A stretch of 6,167 nucleotides of DNA from positions 1 to 6,167 of the forward strand of contig JBOHNM010000200.1 of NCBI GenBank assembly GCA_050730675.1. Direction: 5' to 3'. This document shows, piece after piece, positions 1 to 5,486 of the stretch; the stretch's first letter is position 1, and each line of letters starts with the position of its first letter. Position numbers and translations under genes: made by a program. The notes below the pieces were generated by a model. The model was not told the origin of the DNA. It did no database searches and worked only from the letters and a program-made list of their open reading frames with translations. Origin of the DNA: JBOHNM01 sp050730675. GTDB taxonomy: Bacteria; Planctomycetota; Phycisphaerae; Phycisphaerales; UBA1924.

Positions 1-163
1 CGACGTAGACGATGAAGTAACTGTTGAAGACCAGCGCCTCGAACAGGACGAAGGCCCACATGTCCGGCTGACCGGGGACGAAGCGGGCCGGTGCTGCCGC
101 CCCCGGCGATGCTGCCTGCGCCCGGATTCCATGGCGGGGCGGCGCGTTGGCGACGTTCCTCAC
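1..163 (-). CDS. Heme-copper oxidase subunit III-like membrane protein, N-terminal part (cut by window edge)
   Basis: Only the first 54 codons are present; the gene runs off the left edge. Translating the minus strand from GTG at 163 gives a roughly 28-residue Ala/Pro-rich leader. It is followed by VPGQPDMWAF and a hydrophobic helix carrying an acidic residue (LFEALVF, residues 40-46) and ending near IVYV. A proline-glycine-x-x-x-Met-Trp stretch leading into a first helix with a buried Glu/Asp is typical of the cytochrome c oxidase subunit III / NorE family, which are helper subunits without metal centres. The GTG start is supported by a GTGA overlap with the stop of the preceding gene and by a Shine-Dalgarno-like GGAAGG (171-176) 7 bases upstream. 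It is the third gene of a membrane operon with the two genes to its right. No oxidase subunit I or II is visible, so it may be an orphan subunit III homologue. The family call rests on about 25 residues and is therefore moderate. Confidence 0.66.
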   Translation of the reverse strand, partial: MRNVANAPPRHGIRAQAASPGAAAPARFVPGQPDMWAFVLFEALVFNSYFIVYV

Positions 164-993
164 CGGGTCGCCTTCCGCCAGTCCGATGGCTCCGGTGCCT
201 CGTCGGTGACGAGGTCCGGCAGCGGCCCGGTGCCGAAGTCCTCGCGCACGATCATCCTTCTCAGCAGGGTGAGGAAGACGGTCGTGTAGGTGACGAACAC
301 GCCGACGTTGATCCACCACGCGATCACACCGTCCCAGGCGAACACGCCGCTCTTGAAGATCCAGGCCGGCGCCACGACGACCTCCGTGAGCGCGTTGCAG
401 AGATTGAGGTAGGCGAACCACTTCGGGAACACGCGGTTTTTGTCGAGCAGAATCGCGGTCATCCACACCAGGGAGCCGACCAGGAACACGCCCATGGTTC
501 CGTCGAACGTCATGAACGCGAAATCGTAGAGCCAGCTGATCTGCTCGGGGTCGCGGTCGGGTCGCATGGCCCCAACCGTCAGCGCGATGCCCAGCAGCAG
601 CATGCCGGGTAGGGTGCTCAGCGCATAGATGACGAGGTAGGAATACGCGAACGCGCGGCTCACGGACATGCGCCGCATCGAGTAGGCGATGAGCGCGTTC
701 ATGAGCGCCGTCAGTCCGGAGATGATGAAGACGAAGGCGAACCCGATGAGCAGGCCATAGTGGTGGTCATTGAACCACTGCGCGACCCGCGTCGGCTCCC
801 ACCCGGGCGGTGGCGGGGGCTGGGTGCTGGTGACCACGAAGAACAACACCCCGAACAGTTGGTAGAAGACGACCATCGTCCACCAGGCGATCCACAGCTC
901 CCGCTTGGGGTCGTGGCGGCAATGCCAGAGGATCCGTCGACGCAGCGAGCCCGATGGCTCCTCGGGGAGGGCCCCCGCCTCCGAGGCGTTCAC
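160..993 (-). CDS. Six-helix membrane protein of unknown function, second copy of a tandem paralogous pair
   Basis: This 277-residue integral membrane protein has no function I recognise. A charged N-terminal tail (about residues 1-33) precedes a first helix (36-56) and a polyproline loop (59-63). Five further hydrophobic segments lie near 80-103, 113-142, 154-182, 190-212 and 221-245, and a soluble charged C-terminal tail follows from 249. It shares landmarks with the upstream neighbour at 990-1703: RPDRDPE (144-150) against RPERDPE, a VFPKW...LNL stretch (188-198), and AWDG (219-222) in the same order and spacing, so the two are probably diverged duplicates. The start is GTG at 993, forming a GTGA overlap with the previous stop (990-993), which implies translational coupling. 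The frame stays open upstream to 1671 but only antisense-like, low-quality sequence lies there. Its own stop overlaps the GTG of the subunit III-like gene. An oxidase-associated or redox membrane role is inferred from that neighbour only. Confidence 0.85.
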   Translation of the reverse strand: MNASEAGALPEEPSGSLRRRILWHCRHDPKRELWIAWWTMVVFYQLFGVLFFVVTSTQPPPPPGWEPTRVAQWFNDHHYGLLIGFAFVFIISGLTALMNALIAYSMRRMSVSRAFAYSYLVIYALSTLPGMLLLGIALTVGAMRPDRDPEQISWLYDFAFMTFDGTMGVFLVGSLVWMTAILLDKNRVFPKWFAYLNLCNALTEVVVAPAWIFKSGVFAWDGVIAWWINVGVFVTYTTVFLTLLRRMIVREDFGTGPLPDLVTDEAPEPSDWRKATR

Positions 994-1703
994 GGGGACG
1001 CCGACTCCGCGGCCCGCTGCCGGTAGATGGCCTGGCCGAGAACGATGCCCATGACGGCGATCCAGAGGCCGATGGCGATGTTTCGGACCCAGAACGTCAG
1101 CACTCCGTCCCAGGCGATGGGGCCTGCCATGGCCAGCCCGACGAAGGAGGCGGGAACCATCGCCGCAGCGACGAGAAGGTTGAAATGCGCCACCCATGGC
1201 TTGAACACCGGCCGGGGCTGGCGATCGAGGTAGATCGCCAGCGCCAGGATGACGCTCTGCGCGATCAGGAAGCCGACCTGACTGGCGAAGGTCACCCACG
1301 CGAGGTCGTTGAGCAGGAGGGTCAGCTCCGGGTCTCGTTCCGGGCGGAAGGCGGCGAGGAGCCAGAACAGGTTGGCCAGGAGAAAGATCGTCGGGCCGCC
1401 GGCCGCGCAGGCGATGATGCTGTACGAGAAGATCGGGGTGCGATGGGCCATCCTGCGAATCTGCATCACGATCAGCGCCAGAAGCGGGATGAGCCCCACC
1501 GAGAACCAATTGAACACGATCATGCTGAAACGGATGCGCGGCAGGTTCTCCGGGTCGCGATAGAAGGCGGCGACCTCTTGCGCCGACAGCGTCGGCGACA
1601 TCGGCTCGACGAAACCGGGAAACAACCTGAAGATGGAAAGCCAGATGATCGCCAGCACGGGCAACGTCCACAGCAGGATCAGCTCGCCATCGGCTCGTTT
1701 CAT
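990..1703 (-). CDS. Six-helix membrane protein of unknown function, first copy of a tandem paralogous pair
   Basis: This 237-residue membrane protein has about six hydrophobic segments (roughly 8-28, 60-80, 92-118, 134-157, 170-192 and 200-226). I do not recognise a characterised family. RPERDPE (120-126) sits in the loop after the third helix, and AWDG (197-200) just before the last. Both motifs recur in the downstream gene at 160-993, as do a VFKPW/VFPKW stretch and an FN/LN-L segment, so this is the first of a tandem duplicate pair. I chose ATG at 1703 because the family-like hydrophobic start follows directly and GAAGGG (1714-1719) lies 10 bases upstream. An upstream ATG at 1769 would add 22 Arg/Ala-rich residues that do not look like protein. 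This is the first gene of the membrane operon, with a palindrome at 1771-1786, 67 bases ahead of its start. Its TGA overlaps the next GTG. Confidence 0.85.
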   Translation of the reverse strand: MKRADGELILLWTLPVLAIIWLSIFRLFPGFVEPMSPTLSAQEVAAFYRDPENLPRIRFSMIVFNWFSVGLIPLLALIVMQIRRMAHRTPIFSYSIIACAAGGPTIFLLANLFWLLAAFRPERDPELTLLLNDLAWVTFASQVGFLIAQSVILALAIYLDRQPRPVFKPWVAHFNLLVAAAMVPASFVGLAMAGPIAWDGVLTFWVRNIAIGLWIAVMGIVLGQAIYRQRAAESASP

Positions 1704-1770
1704 CGTTTGGGATCCCTTCGAGTCTGCGACGCGACGCAGCGACACGCGTGCCCTGGCTGCCCGTCGCATC

Positions 1771-1786
1771 CTAGCCGTTCGGCTAG
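1771..1786. promoter_or_regulatory. Palindromic candidate operator upstream of the membrane operon
   Basis: CTAGCCG-TT-CGGCTAG has two perfect 7-base arms around a 2-base centre. A compact palindrome of this size, placed 67 bases upstream of the membrane operon ATG, is typical of a TetR-family binding site. On the minus strand the right part reads TAGGAT, which could serve as a weak -10 element, so binding could block transcription; no good -35 match is seen. It borders directly on the TetR-like remnant at 1787-1963, which fits an ancestral regulator/target intergenic region. The alternative is a chance GC-rich palindrome. Confidence 0.45.
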
Positions 1787-1963
1787 CCGCCCCCTTCAGC
1801 CTCTTGGGGCGGTCCCGCCACCCGGCGGGGGCGGGTGCAGGCGGCGGTGCTCGCGGCGGCCATCGCCGGTGCCGTCATCCATCCGCTCGTCCTGGACCTC
1901 GACGACGAGAGCCTGCGCTGCGAACTCCTCACGCAGTTACGGAAGATCCTTCCACTGCGCTGA
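1787..1963 (+). pseudogene. C-terminal remnant of a TetR-family regulator
   Basis: The plus-strand frame ending in TGA at 1961-1963 reads VQAAVLAAAIAGAVIHPL (1835-1888), then a VLDLDDESLRCELL segment (1889-1930) and a basic, leucine-rich end. A hydrophobic Ala-rich helix, an HP turn, an acidic LDDE patch and a final amphipathic helix are what TetR regulators often show in their last 40-45 residues. Third codon positions are strongly G/C, as in real genes here. The frame is closed by TAG at 1784-1786, and no DNA-binding helix-turn-helix exists upstream: a full regulator of about 200 codons would overlap the membrane gene. I therefore read it as the tail of a regulator that lost its 5' two thirds. 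It does not resemble the C-terminus of the intact TetR at 3194-3868. Homology was judged by eye; it could instead be a short orphan gene starting at GTG 1835. Confidence 0.45.
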
Positions 1964-2008
1964 CCACGATACCAAGCCGGCATTGTGGCGGGCTGGTGCT
2001 CTGACAGT

Positions 2009-3184
2009 CTACGGGCCGCAGATGCCGAGCCCGAACGCCTCCGAGAAGGCGCGCACGACATTCTGTACCCCGATCTCGTTGCGCCCGATCAGCATGTGCC
2101 CGTGCTGGCCGTAGCGCACGGCGTCGCCACACGAGCGCAAGACGGCGGCGTCTTCGTCACGGACGGCCGCGTGGACTTGCTCGTACAGCTGCGTGTAGCC
2201 CGCCAGCGTCTCGTCGTCCGGGGCCGGCTGCCGGGCCGCCCAGCCATGGAGCACGGTGGAGTCGGTCGGAGCGCCGCCGGGCAAGATGTCGATGATCTCG
2301 AGGCCAACCGGCGTCGAGGCCAGGACGAGGTTCGGATACACCCAATAGATGAAGACCACGAAATCGAGCGGCTCGTCGTAGTCGCCATCAGGCGCGGAAT
2401 CGATCCAGCTACAGGGGAACGTCAGGCGGTGATGGCGGCCGAAGCGGTCGAAGAGCGCCGTGTTCGGTTGGGTCGTCTGTGCGATCACGCTCTGACGGTG
2501 AACGATGGGGAAATGGTAGTTCTCCGCGAACGCTTCGAGTCCCGCTTTCCAGTTCGTGCCCGTCTCGATCCCCCGGTTGGTCAGGAACTGGTACGTCTCG
2601 AAGCACCACTCGCCGAGCTCGGCGTCGAGCGGTCCGAGGTGGGATGCGACGTCGATCGCCTCGCCGGCGGTGAGTACGCCCCAGATGAAGCCATGCCGCT
2701 CCTCGCTCGGGAGCTCGACGAGCCCGTAGGACGCCCGGTCGATCTCGTCGAAACCGGCCGCGCCGGGCAGGCCCACCAGCGCGCCCGCCGAATCGTAGGT
2801 CCATGCGTGGTACGGACAGGTGTGGCGCCGCTTGGACCCGCAGCCCTCGGCGACCTTGGCACCGCGGTGCCGGCAGACGTTGAGGAATGCCCTCGCGGTG
2901 CCGTCGCCGCCACGGCTGATGAGCACCGACGTGCCGAGCACGTCCCGGACTACGAAGTCGCTGGGGTTCGGGATCTGCGAGCGGTGAACCAGCGCCAGTG
3001 GAACGTGTCGGATCGCCTCGACCTCGCGGTCATGCAGGTTGCGGTCGCGGTAGTAGCTCAGCGGCACGCGCAACACGTGATCGGCGAACTGGGTGGTCTG
3101 CCCCCGCACGAGTTCTTTGGCGCGGGCCACCAACCTCGTGCGATCGAGGATGGCTGGCGCTGGCAGGCAGACGACCTCGGTCAT
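2009..3184 (-). CDS. Rieske non-heme iron oxygenase, alpha subunit
   Basis: This 391-residue cytoplasmic oxygenase catalyses O2-dependent hydroxylation, taking electrons from a separate reductase system. The N-terminal Rieske domain (about 40-160) has the [2Fe-2S] ligands C104-x-H106-x16-C123-x2-H126 in NVCRHRG and CPYHAWTY. The catalytic domain (from about 200) has NWKAGLEAFAENYH, giving facial-triad ligands H224 and H229; the third acid is probably D345 within DEDAAVL. The residue linking Rieske and iron centres is Glu (E221, ENYH) rather than the Asp of naphthalene dioxygenase, as in carnitine monooxygenase-like enzymes. Length fits a full alpha subunit. The ATG at 3184 lies 9 bases after the TetR stop, with no clear Shine-Dalgarno, so translation probably depends on read-on from the upstream genes. 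No beta subunit, ferredoxin or reductase is in view. Aromatic, steroid-like or quaternary-amine substrates are all possible; the sequence does not decide. Confidence 0.92.
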   Translation of the reverse strand: MTEVVCLPAPAILDRTRLVARAKELVRGQTTQFADHVLRVPLSYYRDRNLHDREVEAIRHVPLALVHRSQIPNPSDFVVRDVLGTSVLISRGGDGTARAFLNVCRHRGAKVAEGCGSKRRHTCPYHAWTYDSAGALVGLPGAAGFDEIDRASYGLVELPSEERHGFIWGVLTAGEAIDVASHLGPLDAELGEWCFETYQFLTNRGIETGTNWKAGLEAFAENYHFPIVHRQSVIAQTTQPNTALFDRFGRHHRLTFPCSWIDSAPDGDYDEPLDFVVFIYWVYPNLVLASTPVGLEIIDILPGGAPTDSTVLHGWAARQPAPDDETLAGYTQLYEQVHAAVRDEDAAVLRSCGDAVRYGQHGHMLIGRNEIGVQNVVRAFSEAFGLGICGP

Positions 3185-3193
3185 ATCGATGGG

Positions 3194-3868
3194 TCAGCCG
3201 CCGAGGCCGTGGAGGCAGAACTCCCAGGCCTCCTCGGCCGTGATGCGGGCCCGGGCATTCTGGACGAAGCGGCTCATGAGCCAGCCGTACATGACGGTCT
3301 GTTGGATGAGCAGGGCGGCGCGCGGCGTGTCGACCACCTGGAGCGAGCCGGCAGCGACCGCGGCCTTGAGCAGATCGATCAGCATCCGCGAGATCGGCAT
3401 CATGGCCGCGGTCAGGCGCTCGGGATCCTTGAGCGCGAGCTGCAGCGAGAATTCCGCCATCGGGATGCGGTTGTGGGTGCCGCGGCGGCGCGTCCCGAGC
3501 GGCTGGCACCACTCGTGGAGACGGATCGTGAAGGCGCGCAGTCGCTCGAGCGGCTTGGACTCGGTCTCCACGGCCGCGCCGAGATCCTGCAGCGACTCGC
3601 GGATGCTCTCCTCGAGCAGGGCGAAGAGCAGCTCGTCCTTACTGTCGAAGTACTGGTAGAACCCGCGCAGCGACTGTTTCGAGCGATCGACGACATCCTG
3701 GATGGTGAACTCGGTCGTGCCCCGCTCATCGATCAGCGCGAACGCCGCATCCAGCAGTCCCTGAGCGCGCTGTTCCGCGCGGTTGCGGGCGGCGCTCAGG
3801 CTCTTCGAGACCGCGCGCTGCCGCCACCCCGGCCCACCACCATCCTGCAGGTCATCCGCCTTCGCCAT
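3194..3868 (-). CDS. TetR/AcrR-family transcriptional repressor
   Basis: This 224-residue regulator has an N-terminal basic arm (about 15-35) and a helix-turn-helix domain at about 36-85. The typical FTIQDVVDRS recognition region is followed by GFYQYFDSKDELLFALLEE (69-87), matching the YYHFxSKxxL signature of TetR proteins. The remaining alpha-helical part (about 90-224) would bind an inducer and dimerise. ATG at 3868 is preceded by TAGGGA (3875-3880) at 6 bases. It sits between the aldehyde dehydrogenase (15 bases upstream) and the oxygenase (9 bases downstream), so it is almost certainly co-transcribed with them. It probably represses its own operon, with the natural ligand likely a substrate or intermediate of the pathway. 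The best operator candidate in view is the repeat cluster at 5397-5417 ahead of the first operon gene; the palindrome at 1771-1786 is another. Regulation is inferred. Confidence 0.93.
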   Translation of the reverse strand: MAKADDLQDGGGPGWRQRAVSKSLSAARNRAEQRAQGLLDAAFALIDERGTTEFTIQDVVDRSKQSLRGFYQYFDSKDELLFALLEESIRESLQDLGAAVETESKPLERLRAFTIRLHEWCQPLGTRRRGTHNRIPMAEFSLQLALKDPERLTAAMMPISRMLIDLLKAAVAAGSLQVVDTPRAALLIQQTVMYGWLMSRFVQNARARITAEEAWEFCLHGLGG

Positions 3869-3883
3869 ACAATGTCCCTACCC

Positions 3884-5356
3884 TTATTCCACCGGCGACA
3901 CGGGTTCCAGTCGCCCCGCGCCCGAGATGACCTTGAGATCGACGTACGCTTCGAGGCCCTCGCGGCCGAGCTCGCGGCCGATGCCGCTCGCCTTCACCCC
4001 GCCGAAGGGCGCGGCGGGGTCCATGCTGTACGGCTGGTTGATGCCGAACGATCCCGTGCGGACGCGGCGCGCCAGCGCGAGGCCCCGCGTCGCGTCCGCC
4101 GTCCAGACCGATCCTGACAGCCCGTAGTCGGAGTCGTTGGCGATGCGCACGGCGTCGTCGTCGTCGCGATACGGAATCACCGTCAGCACCGGCCCGAAGA
4201 TCTCCTCGCGGGCGATCTTCATGCGGTTGTCGGCATCGGCGAACAGCGTCGGCCGCACGTACCAGCCGCATGCGGCGCCCGCGGGTGGATCGGTGCCGCC
4301 GATCACCAGGCGGGCGCCCTCGCGGCGACCGTCCTCGATGTAGGAGCGGACCCGTTCCCGCTGCCGGCGGGCCACGAGCGGTCCGATGTCGGTGGCGGGG
4401 TCGGCGGGATCGCCGACGACGAGCTGCTCGACCATCGCGGCCAGCGCGTCGATGAATTCGTTCTGGCGCGCGGCCGGTACCAGGATGCGCGTCTGCGCCA
4501 CGCACGCCTGGCCGTTGTTCATCAGGCCGGCGAGCTTCACGCCCTGCGCGACCGTGCTGGGGTCGGCGTCGTCGAGCACGATGGCCGCCGACTTGCCGCC
4601 GAGTTCCAGGCTGACCTTCTTCAGACTCGCGCCGCAGGCGGCCGCGATCCGGCGCCCGACGGCCGTCGATCCGGTGAAGGAGACCCGATCGACCCCGGGG
4701 TGGTTCACCAGCGCCTCACCGACCGCCCCGTCGCCGGGGAGGATGCTGACCAGCCCCGGCGGCAGGCCCGCTGCCTCGATCACCTCGGCGAACAAGAGCG
4801 CATCGAGCGGTGTCTCCGGTGCCGGCTTGATCACGATCGAGCAGCCGGCCAACAGCGCCGGCGCGAGCTTGCCGACGACGAGGAACAGCGGCACGTTCCA
4901 CGGCACGATCGCCGCCACGACGCCGCCCGGCTCGCGGCGGACGAGGATGTCCTGGCCGAAGACGCCGGGGCGGATCTCCTCCCACGGAAACCGCGAGGCG
5001 ATGTCGGCGAAGGCGTCGAGCAGCATCATCGGCAGCCCCGCCTGGGAGAACTTCGAGAACGAGATCGGCGAGCCCATCTCGGCGGTGATGAGCTGCGCCA
5101 TCTCCCGCCGTCGCGGGCGGTAGAGCTCGGCCAGGCGACGCACCGCCGCGACCCGCTCCGCGGGGTCCTGCCCAGGCCACGACCCTTCGTCCTGCGCCCG
5201 GCGCGCGGCGGCGACCGCTCGGTCCACGTCCGCCGGGCCGGCGGCGGCAACCGCCGCGATCGGCTTCTCGGTGTGCGGCGAGATCACGTCGATGACGCCG
5301 TCCCCGCTGGGACTCGTCCACACTCCCCCGATGAACAGCCGCTTTCGCTCGTCCAC
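3884..5356 (-). CDS. NAD(P)-dependent aldehyde dehydrogenase
   Basis: This 490-residue enzyme of the aldehyde dehydrogenase superfamily oxidises an aldehyde to the carboxylate with NAD(P)+ in the cytoplasm. All key elements are present: oxyanion Asn N154 in PWNVP, cofactor-binding K177 in IKPAPETP, the Rossmann FTGSTAVG turn (227-234), general base E251 in LELGGKS, nucleophile C285 in NNGQAC, and E385 in EEIFGPV. Length is normal. I chose GTG at 5356 because GGGGAGGG lies 4 bases upstream and the family-typical RLFIGGVW follows at once. A longer frame from ATG 5488 would add 44 residues covering the divergent promoter region, so I rejected it. It is the first gene of the operon with TetR and the Rieske oxygenase, which suggests it oxidises an aldehyde produced in the same catabolic route. 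The aldehyde itself cannot be named from sequence. Confidence 0.95.
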   Translation of the reverse strand: MDERKRLFIGGVWTSPSGDGVIDVISPHTEKPIAAVAAAGPADVDRAVAAARRAQDEGSWPGQDPAERVAAVRRLAELYRPRRREMAQLITAEMGSPISFSKFSQAGLPMMLLDAFADIASRFPWEEIRPGVFGQDILVRREPGGVVAAIVPWNVPLFLVVGKLAPALLAGCSIVIKPAPETPLDALLFAEVIEAAGLPPGLVSILPGDGAVGEALVNHPGVDRVSFTGSTAVGRRIAAACGASLKKVSLELGGKSAAIVLDDADPSTVAQGVKLAGLMNNGQACVAQTRILVPAARQNEFIDALAAMVEQLVVGDPADPATDIGPLVARRQRERVRSYIEDGRREGARLVIGGTDPPAGAACGWYVRPTLFADADNRMKIAREEIFGPVLTVIPYRDDDDAVRIANDSDYGLSGSVWTADATRGLALARRVRTGSFGINQPYSMDPAAPFGGVKASGIGRELGREGLEAYVDLKVISGAGRLEPVSPVE

Positions 5357-5360
5357 GGCT

Positions 5361-5368
5361 CCCTCCCC
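5361..5368 (-). promoter_or_regulatory. Ribosome binding site of the aldehyde dehydrogenase
   Basis: On the minus strand GGGGAGGG is followed by AGCC and then GTG (5356). This purine-rich site decides for the GTG start over the ATG at 5488, which has no reasonable site and lies beyond the intergenic repeats. Confidence 0.7.
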
Positions 5369-5393
5369 TGCGTGCGCGAGCACTTGGTGGAAT

Positions 5394-5421
5394 TTGTATT
5401 CTCGCAGAATGAGAATAGAAT
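5394..5421 (+). promoter_or_regulatory. Possible promoter for the LLM oxidoreductase
   Basis: TAGAAT (5416-5421) matches the -10 consensus at five of six bases. With a 16-base gap it follows TTGTAT (5394-5399), which matches the -35 consensus only at TTG. It overlaps the repeat cluster, so a bound repressor would cover it. The -35 is weak and GC-rich bacteria vary widely, so this is tentative. Confidence 0.3.
5397..5417. promoter_or_regulatory. Candidate operator: inverted and direct AGAAT repeats in the divergent promoter region
   Basis: TATTCTC (5397-5403) and GAGAATA (5411-5417) form a perfect 7-base inverted repeat with a 7-base spacer. A second palindrome, ATTCT-CGC-AGAAT (5398-5410), overlaps it. 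AGAAT also recurs at 5406, 5412 and 5417. The block is strikingly A/T-rich between GC-rich genes and lies between two divergent starts, where a shared repressor site is expected. The TetR encoded in the leftward operon is the obvious candidate ligand, but that is inference. Confidence 0.5.
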
Positions 5422-5434
5422 TGCCACCGTCTGC

Positions 5435-5456
5435 GGCCGCCGCTTCCATGGCGGCC
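5435..5456. other. GC-rich hairpin in the leader of the LLM oxidoreductase
   Basis: GGCCGCC (5435-5441) and GGCGGCC (5450-5456) can pair as a 7-base stem with an 8-base loop. It lies between the possible promoter and the ribosome binding site. There is no T-run after it, so it is not an ordinary terminator. It may affect leader structure or be incidental in GC-rich DNA. Confidence 0.3.
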
Positions 5457-5472
5457 TGTGCGGACGACCGGC

Positions 5473-5480
5473 GAGAGGAG
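5473..5480 (+). promoter_or_regulatory. Ribosome binding site of the LLM oxidoreductase
   Basis: GAGAGGAG ends 6 bases before ATG 5487. It decides for that ATG over an in-frame upstream ATG at 5448, which sits in the hairpin loop without a comparable site. Confidence 0.8.
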
Positions 5481-5486
5481 ACCAGC

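Larger units (their letters stand above)
1704..2008. other. Intergenic gap between the oxygenase end and the membrane operon start
   Basis: This 305-base stretch contains no intact gene. From left to right it holds the presumed leader of the membrane operon (minus strand, 1704-1770), a 16-base palindrome (1771-1786), a plus-strand open frame resembling a TetR C-terminus (1787-1963), and 45 bases before the oxygenase stop with no convincing terminator. A weak imperfect hairpin at 1971-1997 lacks a T-run on either strand. Confidence 0.6.

Noticed and set aside
994..1671. Upstream extension of the second membrane gene to ATG 1671.
   Set aside because: The extension is an out-of-frame reading of the first membrane gene; real protein character begins at the GTG at 993.
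1724..1739. CTGCG/CGCAG inverted repeat with 6-base loop in the membrane operon leader.
   Set aside because: Five-base GC arms are common by chance here and nothing around supports a function.
1971..1997. Imperfect hairpin (ACCAAGCC with GGCTGGT, one bulged A) after the oxygenase stop, considered as a bidirectional terminator.
   Set aside because: The stem is short and bulged, and neither strand has a T-run after it.
954..2114. A 386-codon plus-strand open frame opposite the first membrane gene and the gap.
   Set aside because: The product is rich in Arg, Pro, Asp and Gln with no motif, and lies antisense to a six-helix membrane protein.
1985..4117. A 710-codon plus-strand open frame running antisense through the Rieske, TetR and aldehyde dehydrogenase genes.
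   Set aside because: It is the mirror of real genes with clear motifs. Its protein is Arg/Asp/Glu/Val-rich without domains, as expected for antisense frames in GC-rich DNA.
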